Positions 14,202 to 22,674 are shown, counted from the first letter of the stretch. The stretch is DNA of 36,102 bases from RYN-431 sp036388295 (GCA_036388295.1 DASVSC010000104.1:1-36102), one strand, 5' to 3'. Made by a program: numbers and translations. The notes: generated by a model not told the origin, from the sequence alone.

Positions 14202-15947
14202 ATGCATCGTAAGACCGTCCCCGCGCTGGCCTTGGCCGCCGCACTCGTCGCGTTCACCGGCTGCGCCAGCGACGAACCCCGCTTCGACCCGCGCGCCCTA
14301 GGCACGTCCGAACGCCGCGCGTCGCGCGAGTTCCAGAGCGAACCGCTCCGCGCGCTGCCGACCACGCTGCAAAGCCCGTTCATGCCCGACGAGAGCGGCA
14401 ACCTGAACCCCAACGCCACCCCCGAGGCCCCCGCCAAGCGCGACCTCGCCCCGGCCAACCAGATCGTCCGCCTGCCGCTGCGTGAAATCACGCAGCGCGC
14501 CGTCCAGCACAACCTGAACGTCCGCGTCAGCGGCTACCAGCCGGCCATCGACGAAACACGAATCACCGAAGCCGAAGCGCGCTTCGATCCGGAGTTCTTC
14601 GCCGGCGCGACGTTCGTCGCCGAACGCAACGCCCCGTCGCGGCTGACCAACCCGAACAGCGACCAGTTCCAGTTCGAAACCGGTTTGCGCCAACTGCTGC
14701 CCAGCGGCGGCCAGGCGGAACTGTCCTTCAGGCCCGTACGCGTCAACATCAACGACGACGTCGACAATACGACGGACATTACGGGCAACGTCAATTCGGG
14801 CACCTTCGGCGATAACTCCTACTGGACCAGCGCGATCCGCCTCGAAGTCACTCAGCCCCTGCTGCAGAACTTCGGCAACGACATCAATCAGGCGCGCATC
14901 ATTATTAACCGCTTCAACCAGCGCATCAGCATTCTGGACTTCCGCAAAGACCTCGAAGAGCTGATCCAGAACATCGAAGAAACGTACTGGCGGCTTTACC
15001 AGGCCCAGCGCACGCAGTCGATTCTGGAATCCCTGCTGCAACGCACGATCGACACGGCCGACATCGTCTCCAAACGGTTCGGCCAGGACGTGACGCTCGA
15101 ACAGATCAGCACGTCGGTTTCCCGCGTCGAAAGCGCCCGTTCGGACCTGATCCGCGCCCGCCAGCGCGTCAAAGACCTTGGCGATCAGCTCAAGGCGTTC
15201 ATGAACGACCCGGAGTACCCCATCGCGTCCGAAACGGTCATTTTGGCGGCCGACGAGCCGTTGATGGTCCCGGTGACGTTCGACTTCATCGACACCGTCA
15301 ATACCGCGCTGATCAACCGCTTCGACATCGGCCAGCAGCAGATCCGCATCGATTCGGCCTCCACGTCGCTCGGCGTCGCGAAGAACAACCTGTTGCCGCA
15401 GCTCAACCTCGTCGGCTCCGTCGGCACCGTCGGCGGCGGCCAAACCAACGGCGAAAATCGGGACTTCCGTGACGCCGTCAACGACAACGTCGACGGCACG
15501 GCCGAACTCGGCTATTCGATCGGCCTGCAGTTCGTCCACAAGCTCGGCAACCGCGAGGCCCGCTCGATCTACCGCCGTGCCCAGCTGCAGCGCCAGCAGG
15601 CGATCACCAGCTACCAGGCCCTGATCGAACAGGCCACGCTGGAAGTCAAAACCGCCACGCGCGACGTCGAGACCAGCTGGCAGGCCATCGGTCAGAACCG
15701 CTCGGCCCGCATGGCGGCGGGCAAGGCCCTCGACGTCATCAACGACCGCGAGGCCGGCGGCGAAGCCCTCCGCCCCGACTTCATCGAACGCAAACTCCAA
15801 CGCCAACAGGAACTGGCCAACGCCGAACAGGCCGAAGCCGAAGCCGCCGCCCAGTACAACATCGCCCTGAGCAGCCTGGAACGCCGCAAAGGCACCCTGC
15901 TGCGGTACAACAACGTGATCCTGGACGAAAAGATGTTCAAGCACTGA
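14202..15947 (+). CDS. TolC-type outer-membrane efflux lipoprotein
   Basis: A 581-residue protein of the outer-membrane efflux (OEP) family, channel partner of RND, ABC or MFS exporters. The N-terminus MHRKTVPALALAAALVAFTG-C is a lipoprotein signal with a lipobox Cys at 21. A disordered linker is followed by the first OEP repeat from ~90 (LPLREITQRAVQHNLNVRVSGYQ, EARFDPEFFAGATF) and long helices (~230-330; IEETYWRLYQAQRTQSILES). The second repeat begins near 370 (NTALINRFDIGQQQIRIDSA) and ends in coiled helices (QQELANAEQAEAEAAAQYN). GGAG lies nine bases before ATG, and a strong terminator follows. No inner-membrane pump or adaptor is nearby, so it may be shared between systems. The length is a little above the usual 450-500 because of the N-terminal linker. 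Confidence 0.9.
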   Translation: MHRKTVPALALAAALVAFTGCASDEPRFDPRALGTSERRASREFQSEPLRALPTTLQSPFMPDESGNLNPNATPEAPAKRDLAPANQIVRLPLREITQRAVQHNLNVRVSGYQPAIDETRITEAEARFDPEFFAGATFVAERNAPSRLTNPNSDQFQFETGLRQLLPSGGQAELSFRPVRVNINDDVDNTTDITGNVNSGTFGDNSYWTSAIRLEVTQPLLQNFGNDINQARIIINRFNQRISILDFRKDLEELIQNIEETYWRLYQAQRTQSILESLLQRTIDTADIVSKRFGQDVTLEQISTSVSRVESARSDLIRARQRVKDLGDQLKAFMNDPEYPIASETVILAADEPLMVPVTFDFIDTVNTALINRFDIGQQQIRIDSASTSLGVAKNNLLPQLNLVGSVGTVGGGQTNGENRDFRDAVNDNVDGTAELGYSIGLQFVHKLGNREARSIYRRAQLQRQQAITSYQALIEQATLEVKTATRDVETSWQAIGQNRSARMAAGKALDVINDREAGGEALRPDFIERKLQRQQELANAEQAEAEAAAQYNIALSSLERRKGTLLRYNNVILDEKMFKH

Positions 15948-15997
15948 GGCACAGCGGGCGGCCGGCGGCTTATGGCCAGCGGCTGAAGGCAATCAAA

Positions 15998-16027
15998 GGC
16001 CCGGCATCACATAAGTGATGCCGGGCC
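15998..16027 (+). terminator. Rho-independent terminator after the TolC-like gene
   Basis: A perfect 13-bp stem (15998-16010 with 16015-16027), loop ATAA, followed by GCTTTCGTGTTTG. It is 50 bp past the stop of the efflux gene. The T-run is short but the stem is very stable. Confidence 0.75.
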
Positions 16028-16059
16028 GCTTTCGTGTTTGAATCTGCTGGGTGCTATGG

Positions 16060-16170
16060 ACAAGTACGCTAGCGCCACGCGGCTTTGGTTGTAGCGGCGT
16101 TCTGGGTGGCAAGGGTAAGTACGCTTAACCCTTGTCTGCGAAAAGCAAGGATAAGTGTACTTATCCTTGC
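16060..16170. repeat. Cluster of short palindromes sharing an AAGGxTAAGT core
   Basis: Three related units lie in tandem: ACAAGTACGCTAG (16060-16072), an 11-bp hairpin with one bulge (16110-16134, core GGGTAAGTACGCTTAACCC), and a perfect 12-bp palindrome (16145-16170) of GCAAGGATAAGT and its complement with GT between. The rest of the 15948-16284 gap shows no gene. Confidence 0.6.
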
Positions 16171-16284
16171 CACCCCCGCGACGAATTGTGTTCTGCAAGT
16201 TAGCACTTTCCTTTGGTGGGTTTATCCTTTTGCCGGCTGCGGTGGCGGAATTGCGGAACCGTGGTATCTCGATGGGAGGACACT

Positions 16285-16695
16285 GTGTCAGATCGACTCC
16301 CGACGGCGTTGGTTGTCGTTGCGTGGTTGTTCATCCTGAGTGGGGCTGCGGCCCTTCTTGGAATCTTTGTCGCTCTGTCGAACGGACGCATGTCCTTCAA
16401 TACGAGCGTGGTGGGGTTGTTTGTCGGTCCTGGTCTACTTCGCCTGCGACCGGGCTGGCGGACGTGCGCGCTGGTGTTGATCTGGATCGGGCTAATCTTG
16501 TCGCCGGTGTTGGCAATCGTCATGCTGAACGCGCCGGGCTCGGTGGCGATCAACTTTTTCGGGCTCTCCGTCGGCAAAGGGCCGGTTCTGCTGGCATGGG
16601 TTCTTCTCGCCGCGATGATCACGCTGTTAGTGTGGCAGTACCGTGTGCTGACACGGCCAGACGTTCGCCAACCCTTCGGACTGAAAGACGGATAG
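16285..16695 (+). CDS. Small integral membrane protein, unknown function
   Basis: A 136-residue protein starting with GTG 16285, chosen because GGGAGG lies five bases upstream; an ATG at 16213 would add a hydrophilic, Arg- and Cys-containing leader. There are about four hydrophobic segments: LPTALVVVAWLFILSGAAAL, GLFVGPGLLRL, CALVLIWIGLILSPVLAIVM and VLLAWVLLAAMITLLVWQY. The short soluble tail is RPDVRQPFGLKDG. No transport or enzyme motif is seen. It stands alone, downstream of the palindrome cluster; a 230-bp gap after it shows nothing clear. Confidence 0.65.
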   Translation: MSDRLPTALVVVAWLFILSGAAALLGIFVALSNGRMSFNTSVVGLFVGPGLLRLRPGWRTCALVLIWIGLILSPVLAIVMLNAPGSVAINFFGLSVGKGPVLLAWVLLAAMITLLVWQYRVLTRPDVRQPFGLKDG

Positions 16696-16926
16696 CCGAC
16701 GATTTCAGAGCCGAGCGGACGCGGCACATCAACCTTGATGCGGTGCGGGCGATTACCGCGCATTTGATTGTCCGTTTCTGAATGTTTGTTCGCCGCGGCT
16801 CACGGCGAGTCAGATTTTGAGGAGCGGTGTTGCCGGGTATCACGCTCAGATTCTACAGGTGATTGCCGCGTCACCTTTGTCCTACCAATCAGGCAAGTCG
16901 AAACAAGCCATTCCGCCCATTAACGT

Positions 16927-18141
16927 TTAGGCATTTGTCGGTGCGATCAGTGACTTGAGCACCTCAGGAAGCGAGGAAATCTCAGCGTGAATCTTTTCTA
17001 GCCGAGCCCGGGCAGATTCATCGAGGCTGCCAGAAACGTACTCGTGGTCTTCATCGAACTTGGCGATTAAATCCTTGCTCGACACGCGGGTGTATTGGTC
17101 TTTGAACGTTAATTTACCACTGCGTTTGAAGCCGAATTGCTCGCCATCGGCCAGCAGCCGTTCGACGATCCGTCGTCGCACGTCCAGATCGTTCATTCGA
17201 TTGACCTGCACGTAATAGTTCAGCCGCCCCTCGTACAATTCAAAACGAAAGACCATCCACGCTCGTTTTTCGGAATAATCACTTCCGACAGCCGGCATCC
17301 AGTCCAGCCAATCGGTTGGGACGAAGTCCAAGTAGCCTTGAGTTTTCCAAACGACGGTCCATCGACCGTGCTTTAATAGAACATCTTCTAAGTCGCTCAA
17401 GACACCGGATGCAAGACTGCCCACGCGCTCGAAGATGAGTTGCAGAGCACGACGGTGATTCTTATAAATCCGTCGGCATAAGTCATCGAGTTTGTCGTCA
17501 GTCATGAGTCTGGTCTCAATCAGGCTTAGGTAGTGTTCAATAAAATGGCGAATGTCATTACCGATGACGCTGCGGTTTGCATGCAGGGACCGTTCCACAA
17601 TGCGGTGGATGTCCGCATATCGATAGGAGACCCAACCGACTTCGGATGCGGCTCCGCCTTGTGGTGTCAGATAGACGAATAGCGTGGGAACGCATGGAAA
17701 TTGTTGCGTTATTACTTCTTGATAACGTTTGAGCTGATTCGAATGTTCACTGGAATATACTTTGTTCTCGATCACGATCACAAAGCGTGGCGATTCAGCG
17801 GTAATCAATATGTCGATGTGCTTCCACTCACGATAAACTCGAACGCCTTGCAGATTTTCGCCGTCCAGTTCGACAGGTGAAATCGGCCGCTGACACCGCG
17901 GCGTTTGTCGTAGCATGTCAATGAGAAAAGCTTTAAGAAACAGCTGGCCTTGACCGTGTGATTCTGCTGGGTCCAGTAAGAACGACAAGAAGTTCGAATG
18001 TCGTATCTCAAGTCCTGAGATGCCGAGAGCATCGAACAAATTGAAGCGACCGATGCGAGATTCCAATTTAAGCAAATCATCGTTGTCAACGACGAAACGC
18101 TCAAGCGCCTCTAGGTTCTTCTCGACCGCCGGTAGGTTCAT
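16927..18141 (-). CDS. PD-(D/E)XK nuclease family protein
   Basis: A 404-residue protein from ATG 18141 (MNLPAVEKNLEALERF, the usual family start); GTG 18168 would overlap the smpB stop as GTGA. Near the N-terminus is EIRHSNFLSFLLDPAESHG (~45-63), typical of the PDDEXK_4-type family. The active site is Asp110 (WKHIDILI), then Glu125-x-Lys127 (VIVIENKVYS) and Gln136 (QLKRY), a complete PD-(D/E)XK core. The C-terminal ~200 residues are mixed helix/strand without a known motif. Members are often orphan nucleases, some thought to act in defence. Lower GC and AT-rich codon choices compared with recA and smpB suggest acquisition. Its position directly behind smpB implies co-transcription. Confidence 0.85.
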   Translation of the reverse strand: MNLPAVEKNLEALERFVVDNDDLLKLESRIGRFNLFDALGISGLEIRHSNFLSFLLDPAESHGQGQLFLKAFLIDMLRQTPRCQRPISPVELDGENLQGVRVYREWKHIDILITAESPRFVIVIENKVYSSEHSNQLKRYQEVITQQFPCVPTLFVYLTPQGGAASEVGWVSYRYADIHRIVERSLHANRSVIGNDIRHFIEHYLSLIETRLMTDDKLDDLCRRIYKNHRRALQLIFERVGSLASGVLSDLEDVLLKHGRWTVVWKTQGYLDFVPTDWLDWMPAVGSDYSEKRAWMVFRFELYEGRLNYYVQVNRMNDLDVRRRIVERLLADGEQFGFKRSGKLTFKDQYTRVSSKDLIAKFDEDHEYVSGSLDESARARLEKIHAEISSLPEVLKSLIAPTNA

Positions 18142-18164
18142 TGATTGCTCTCGCGTTTCAGTTT

Positions 18165-18635
18165 TCACTGCCGCACGCTCATCGCGCGTTTGATTTCGCG
18201 GTCGATTTCCTTCTTCTTGATCGTCGCGCGTTTGTCGAACTTCTGCTTGCCGTGGCCGACGCCGAGTTCGAGTTTGACTTTGCCGTCTTTGAAATAGATC
18301 GCCAGCGGAACGAGGGTGGTGCCTTTGGTTTCCAGCTCGGCTTCCAGCTTGTTGATCTCACGTTTGTGGACCAGCAGCTTACGCTCGCGGCGCGGGTCGT
18401 GATTGTAGACGATGGCGGCTTTGGTGTACGGGTCGATGTAGCTGTTGACCAGATAGAGCTGCCCGCCGCGGAGCTGGCCGAAGGCGTCGTTGATCTGGCC
18501 GAGGCCGTCGCGCAGGCTTTTGACTTCGGTGCCGACCAGGAGGATGCCGCACTCGACTTTCGTTTCGATGAAGTAGTCGTGCGTGGCCCGCCGGTTGGTG
18601 ATGCGGATTTTCGATTCGGCAGTGGGCTTGGCCAT
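18165..18635 (-). CDS. smpB: SsrA-binding protein SmpB
   Basis: A 156-residue RNA-binding protein, partner of tmRNA in rescuing stalled ribosomes. The start is ATG 18635 (MAKPTAESKIRITNRRATHD); the longer frame runs into a hairpin repeat and is rejected. Family text is complete: NRRATHDYFIETKVECGILLVGTEVKSLRDG, NDAFGQLRGGQLYLVNSYI, HDPRRERKLLVHKREI, LVPLAIYFKDGKVKLELGVG and the basic C-terminal tail GKQKFDKRATIKKKEIDREI needed for mRNA-channel binding. The nuclease gene begins at or within 24 bp of its stop. No tmRNA gene is visible in the window. Confidence 0.97.
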   Translation of the reverse strand: MAKPTAESKIRITNRRATHDYFIETKVECGILLVGTEVKSLRDGLGQINDAFGQLRGGQLYLVNSYIDPYTKAAIVYNHDPRRERKLLVHKREINKLEAELETKGTTLVPLAIYFKDGKVKLELGVGHGKQKFDKRATIKKKEIDREIKRAMSVRQ

Positions 18636-18686
18636 GATGCCCATTGTACGGCGGCGCGGGGCCATCCGAATGGCAAAGACGGCAGA

Positions 18687-18765
18687 TTCACCACGGAGGC
18701 ACGGAGACACGGAGAAAAAAGCTCTTGTTTTTGTCTTCTCCGTGCCTCCGTGCCTCCGTGGTGAA
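18687..18765. repeat. Long inverted repeat with CACGGAGG units, upstream of smpB
   Basis: Arms at 18687-18715 and 18737-18765 (29 bp, nearly perfect) consist of CACGGAG-type units; the outer ends are TTCACCACGG and CCGTGGTGAA. It lies in the leader region of smpB, 50 bp upstream of its ATG. Confidence 0.85.
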
Positions 18766-18812
18766 CTGTTCTGCCTTTGTTATTCAATTTTCGGCCACCG
18801 AGGCTAACGAAA

Positions 18813-18844
18813 GCCGCCCCGTCCGGGGGTCCGGACGGGGCGGC
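18813..18844 (-). terminator. Rho-independent terminator of recA
   Basis: A perfect 14-bp GC stem (18813-18826 with 18831-18844) with a 4-base loop, 48 bp downstream of the recA stop. Read leftward, the stem is followed by TTTCGTTAG. Confidence 0.8.
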
Positions 18845-18891
18845 GTGTTGGGGTTGAGGACAGGGCCGCTGAAGCGGCCGCTGCCGTGGGG

Positions 18892-19998
18892 TTAGGCGTC
18901 GTCGGTCTCTTCCGGCTTGCCGGCTTCCGGCGGTTGGGCCAGCTTGATGGCGAGGACCTTTTCGCGGATTTCCTTGCACAAATCAGGGTTTTCCTTCAGG
19001 AAATCCTTGGCCTTCTCGCGGCCCTGGCCGAGGCGGGTCGGGCCGTAGTTGAACCACGCGCCGCTTTTTTCCACCACGTTGTTCAGCACGCCGAGGTCGA
19101 GCAGGTCGCCCTCGTAGCTGATGCCGCCGGAGTACATGATGTCGAACTCGGCGTCGCGGAAGGGCGGGGCCATTTTGTTCTTGACCACCCGGGCCCGCGT
19201 GCGGGAACCGATGCTGGTTTCGCCGTCCTTGATCGTCGACGTGCGGCGCACGTCAATGCGGATGGACGAGTAGAACTTCAGGGCCCGGCCGCCCGGCGTG
19301 GTTTCGGGGCTGCCGAACATCACGCCGATCTTTTCGCGGATCTGGTTGATGAAGATCACGGTGCACTTGCTCTTGGCGATCGCGCCGGTGAGCTTACGCA
19401 TGGCCTGGCTCATCAGCCGGGCCTGCACGCCGACGATGCTGTCGCCCATTTCGCCTTCGATTTCCGCCCGCGGGATGAGGGCGGCCACCGAGTCGATGAC
19501 GACCAGATCGACGGCGTTGGAACGCACCAGCAGTTCGCAGATTTCCAGGGCCTGCTCGCCGGTGTCGGGCTGGCTGACCAGCAGGTCTTCCAGTTTGATG
19601 CCGATGCGCTTGGCCCAGGCCGGGTCGAGGGCGTGTTCGGCGTCGATGAACGCCGCCACGCCGCCGAGCTTCTGCACATTAGCGATAATGTGCAGGTTCA
19701 GCGTGGTCTTACCGCTGGATTCCGGGCCGAACACTTCGCAGATACGGCCGCGCGGAATGCCGTAACCGCCCAGGGCCAGATCGAGGGACAAAGCGCCCGT
19801 CGGGATGCCGTCGATGTTGGTAATTTTATTACCATCGAGCTTCATCAGGCTGCCCTTGCCGAACTGCTTTTCGATCTGCTGGACGGCCAACGACAGCGCG
19901 CGTTCGCGGGCCGGGTCGGTCGGGTTAAGGGTCTTGATCGTACCGTTGAGAGACGACGAACTCTTGGCTTCTGCCAAGTCTGCAGCACCACGGGCCAT
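18892..19998 (-). CDS. recA: Recombinase RecA
   Basis: A 368-residue protein of normal length. RecA polymerises on single-stranded DNA, drives strand exchange and activates the SOS response where LexA is present. Walker A is GPESSGKTT (91-99), Walker B DLVVIDSVAAL and loop L2 INQIREKIGVMFGSPETTPGG; the C-terminal domain ends in an acidic tail (EAGKPEETDDA). LNLH replaces the more usual LALH just after Walker A, a mild variation. AGGAGG lies six bases before ATG. The leader is about 170 nt and structured, with a sigma70-like promoter at its start and a strong terminator after the gene. It therefore appears to be a single-gene transcript. Confidence 0.99.
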   Translation of the reverse strand: MARGAADLAEAKSSSSLNGTIKTLNPTDPARERALSLAVQQIEKQFGKGSLMKLDGNKITNIDGIPTGALSLDLALGGYGIPRGRICEVFGPESSGKTTLNLHIIANVQKLGGVAAFIDAEHALDPAWAKRIGIKLEDLLVSQPDTGEQALEICELLVRSNAVDLVVIDSVAALIPRAEIEGEMGDSIVGVQARLMSQAMRKLTGAIAKSKCTVIFINQIREKIGVMFGSPETTPGGRALKFYSSIRIDVRRTSTIKDGETSIGSRTRARVVKNKMAPPFRDAEFDIMYSGGISYEGDLLDLGVLNNVVEKSGAWFNYGPTRLGQGREKAKDFLKENPDLCKEIREKVLAIKLAQPPEAGKPEETDDA

Positions 19999-20085
19999 GA
20001 TGGCCTCCTTGTAAGCACGCCGGGTATATGGGTCAGCCGGCGGTGATGAACTGCGGCCCGTTGCGGGACGCCGGACATCGGTATC

Positions 20086-20147
20086 GTGACTCGGGTTTGC
20101 GGCCTGTCCGATCCATCGGATGCCGCACCTGGCTTGACGGGAGTCAC
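20086..20147 (-). ncRNA. Nested hairpin in the recA 5' leader
   Basis: Three nested perfect stems lie within 62 bases: 20086-20092 with 20141-20147 (7 bp, GTGACTC/GAGTCAC), 20099-20103 with 20122-20126 (5 bp, GCGGC/GCCGC) and 20107-20112 with 20115-20120 (6 bp, TCCGAT/ATCGGA). All are between the inferred promoter and the recA start, so the structure would be in the mRNA. Whether it regulates anything is unknown. Confidence 0.4.
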
Positions 20148-20175
20148 CACCGTCTTGGCCGGGCTGTTAGGGTGA

Positions 20176-20204
20176 AGTTTAGTATCGATTGAACGGGATG
20201 TAAA
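20176..20204 (-). promoter_or_regulatory. Sigma70-like promoter for recA
   Basis: Reading leftward, TTTACA (20204-20199) and TAAACT (20181-20176) are separated by exactly 17 bases, giving 5/6 and 4/6 matches to consensus. Transcription would begin about 170 nt before the recA ATG. The remaining bases to 20351 show no gene and no clear LexA-type box. Confidence 0.55.
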
Positions 20205-20351
20205 GCGTTATTTGTTTTTCCAGAGCGACTTTCACGACGTCGCGGCGGGCACGGGGCGACGCCAAAGGGGTGAACACGTTCGGAGCTTTTTACGCTGCTT
20301 TTGGGAACGGACGTGTCGGGTCGGAATGGCGTCGAAGGCGCTGATTGTGCT

Positions 20352-21257
20352 TCAGCTTGCCAATATCGCGCGCAGTTGCTTCAGCCCCGCCACGGCCGCG
20401 GCGGGCGGGTCGGGCAGTTCGGTCGAATCGACCGTAACGGCCGCGTGGTAGCCGCTGGCGTCGAGCAGTTCGAGGATCGAGCGCCAGGCGACGTCGCCGC
20501 GGCCGAGCACGGCCGGCTTGGTGCGTCCGCCCTCGCCGCCGACCGCGTCGCGGGCGCGCACGTGTCGGATCTGCGGGCCCATCGCGTCGAATAATTCGTC
20601 GGCCGTCCATTCGTCGCGCAGCAGGGCCGAGGGGTCGAAGTCGACGCCGAACCACGGGCACGGCGTGCCGCGCGTCAGGGCGTCGAGCGAGGCGAGCGAA
20701 CTTTGCGTGCTCGCCAGCGCCAGCATCACGCCGTAGCGGTCGGCGATGTCGCCCAGGGCGCTCATCGCGCGCTGCCAGTGGGCGACCAGAGCCGGGTCTA
20801 CTTTTGTCGCCGCGGGCTCCGGCTCGGCTTCGACGACCGGCTCGGGCAGGATCAGGAACCCGGCCATCGCGCTCGTCACCGGCGGCTTCGGCTTCATCAC
20901 TTTCGGGGCCGGCGGCAATCGGCCCAGGTCGAGGCAGACGACCGGCACCGCCAGCGCCGCGGCCGCCCGCAGCACGCCGTCGGCGCGGTCCAGCACCCGG
21001 TCCACGTCCGCCTTGGGGCCGAGCCCTTCGGCCCCGGTTTCGGCGCGCAGCGCCACCGGCCGCTGGGCTTGGGCGCTGAGGATGTGTCGCAGTTCGCGGA
21101 AGCCCGTGCCGCTGAGTGCGGTCAGATCGATCGCACGGGTGATAGCGTCGATTTGAAGCCCTTCGAACCCGGCCAACCGCGCCGCGGCCGCGACCTGACG
21201 CAAATCGTCCCCGAACACGCGGGCGACAGTCGAGAATTGCAGTGCTTGAGCGGGCAT
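20352..21257 (-). CDS. Sugar phosphate isomerase/epimerase (TIM-barrel, AP-endonuclease-2 fold)
   Basis: A 301-residue protein; the start is ATG 21257 (MPAQALQFSTVARVF), since the longer frame from 21434 reads through a hairpin repeat. The alternation of strands and helices fits the xylose-isomerase-like TIM barrel: RLAGFEGLQIDA, VPVVCLDLGRLPP, RYGVMLALASTQ, PWFGVDFDPSALL, IRHVRARDAVGG and YHAAVTVDS. The VDFDP and RHVRARD positions correspond to metal-binding strands of the family. A Pro/Glu-rich insertion (~130-165) is unusual. Substrate and metal are not determinable. It lies upstream of recA in the same direction, with its own gap. Confidence 0.75.
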   Translation of the reverse strand: MPAQALQFSTVARVFGDDLRQVAAAARLAGFEGLQIDAITRAIDLTALSGTGFRELRHILSAQAQRPVALRAETGAEGLGPKADVDRVLDRADGVLRAAAALAVPVVCLDLGRLPPAPKVMKPKPPVTSAMAGFLILPEPVVEAEPEPAATKVDPALVAHWQRAMSALGDIADRYGVMLALASTQSSLASLDALTRGTPCPWFGVDFDPSALLRDEWTADELFDAMGPQIRHVRARDAVGGEGGRTKPAVLGRGDVAWRSILELLDASGYHAAVTVDSTELPDPPAAAVAGLKQLRAILAS

Positions 21258-21348
21258 GACCACTATCTTACACCGTTGCAACGCCTCACGTAGCAACGAG
21301 GCCAAGTGCCACGGCTTGAGTACATACCGTGACGTTTGACCTCCGGCT

Positions 21349-21488
21349 CCCTCTCCCGGTATGGCCGGGAGAGGGCTGGGGTGAGGGCCGCAACAGGGCA
21401 CGCTCGAACGTCGGCCGCCGTTTGCTTCGATCAATTCTTCCGTCGCCGGCCCTCACCCTAACCCTCTCCCGGCCATACCGGGAGAGGG
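21349..21488. repeat. Double-hairpin inverted repeat between isomerase and galM
   Basis: Outer arms 21349-21389 and 21448-21488 (about 41 bp) pair nearly perfectly around a 58-bp centre. Each arm contains its own 11-bp hairpin (CCCTCTCCCGG with CCGGGAGAGGG), so a four-way cruciform is possible. It fills most of the 330-bp divergent gap; no other element is seen there. Confidence 0.85.
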
Positions 21489-21586
21489 GACCAGCAGTTG
21501 CTACGTGAAAGCGCGTTCCTCTGCGGCCGCTCCTCCTCGGTCGTGTCAGAGTTGCTTCGGCTTTCGCCTTCGTTCATCCTGCCGGC

Positions 21587-22669
21587 ATGGATTCCAAAGA
21601 CGTACCCGGCGTGACGCGCATCGACGACTTCGGCGCCCTGCCCGACGGCACGCCCGTGCCACGCTACGCTCTGTCCAACGGCCGCGGGCTGCGGGCGGAA
21701 GTGATCGGGCTGGGCGGCATCGTTCTGCGTTTGTGGACGCCCGACCGCAACGGCAATCCGGGGAACGTGCTGCTGGGGCCGGCGGACGTCGGGCAGATTC
21801 TCAATAAGTCGCCCTATTTTGGCGCGCTGATCGGCCGCGTCGGCAACCGCATCGGGAACGCGGCCTTCCGCCTGGGCGACCAGTCCTACACGCTGGCGGC
21901 CAACGACGGACCGCACAGTTTGCACGGCGGCCGGGTCGGGTATGACAAACGCCTTTGGACGGTCGAGCCGCAGGCGGGCGCGGACGGGTCGGCCGTGCTG
22001 AAGCTGTCGCTAATCGATCCGGCCGGCACGGAAGGGTATCCCGGCACGGTGCGCGTCGAAGTCGTTTACACGCTCACGCCCGCTAATGCCTGGCGGATCG
22101 ACTACACCGCCACCACCGACGCCCCCACGCCGATCAACCTGACGCAGCACGCGTACTTCAATTTAAAGGACGCCGGGCGGTCGCCGGTTCTGGACCACGT
22201 CGTCACGCTGTTCGCGCAGAACTACACGCCGTCGGACGCGACGTTGCTGCCGACGGGGAAGATCGAACCGGTGCGTGGCACGCCATTGGATTACACGCAG
22301 CCCCGGCCGATCGGGCAGGCGTTCGCCCGGCTGACGAACACGCCGCGCGGCGTCGACCATAATTTCGTCATCGACACCGAAGGCACCGACCTGATCGGCT
22401 TGCGCGTCGCCGCCGACGTGCATGAACTGACCACCGGCCGGCGGATGACGGTCGCCACCACGGAGCCGGGCATTCAGTTTTACACCGGCAATTTTCTCGA
22501 CAACACTCTCGTCGGCCATGACGGGTTCGCGTACGCCCAGCACACCGGATTCTGCCTGGAGACGCAGCATTACCCGAACTCGGTCAACGTGCCGGCGTTC
22601 CCGAGCACAGTGCTGCAACCGGGAACGGCGTACCGATCGACGACGGAGTACCGATTTGCAGCGGAATGA
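21587..22669 (+). CDS. galM: Aldose 1-epimerase (mutarotase)
   Basis: A 360-residue cytoplasmic enzyme that interconverts alpha and beta anomers of galactose, glucose and similar sugars. Key family text is present: FGALIGRVGNRIGNAAF, NDGPHSLHGG with a substrate His, PINLTQHAYFNLKDAG with the catalytic His, GVDHNFVID and FCLETQHYPNSVN with the catalytic Glu. There is no signal peptide. The ATG at 21587 has no strong ribosome site. It is followed by a long inverted repeat and then the MobA-like gene. Its sugar-metabolism role fits the isomerase upstream and the polysaccharide genes further right, but an operon is not shown. Confidence 0.95.
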   Translation: MDSKDVPGVTRIDDFGALPDGTPVPRYALSNGRGLRAEVIGLGGIVLRLWTPDRNGNPGNVLLGPADVGQILNKSPYFGALIGRVGNRIGNAAFRLGDQSYTLAANDGPHSLHGGRVGYDKRLWTVEPQAGADGSAVLKLSLIDPAGTEGYPGTVRVEVVYTLTPANAWRIDYTATTDAPTPINLTQHAYFNLKDAGRSPVLDHVVTLFAQNYTPSDATLLPTGKIEPVRGTPLDYTQPRPIGQAFARLTNTPRGVDHNFVIDTEGTDLIGLRVAADVHELTTGRRMTVATTEPGIQFYTGNFLDNTLVGHDGFAYAQHTGFCLETQHYPNSVNVPAFPSTVLQPGTAYRSTTEYRFAAE

Positions 22670-22674
22670 GTGGA

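Noticed and set aside
14298..15992. Long open frame on the minus strand opposite the efflux gene
   Set aside because: It is an antisense shadow of a clear TolC-type gene in GC-rich codons; its product has low-complexity V/D/G/R-rich text.
16007..16198. 63-residue minus-strand ORF in the palindrome region
   Set aside because: It is formed by the palindromic repeats themselves; no ribosome site.
18886..20046. Long plus-strand frame opposite recA
   Set aside because: Shadow of recA; no start signal and no family text.
20272..20281. GAACACGTTC as a LexA box upstream of recA
   Set aside because: Spacing between half-sites is two bases instead of four as in the GAAC-N4-GTTC type, and it lies well upstream of the promoter.
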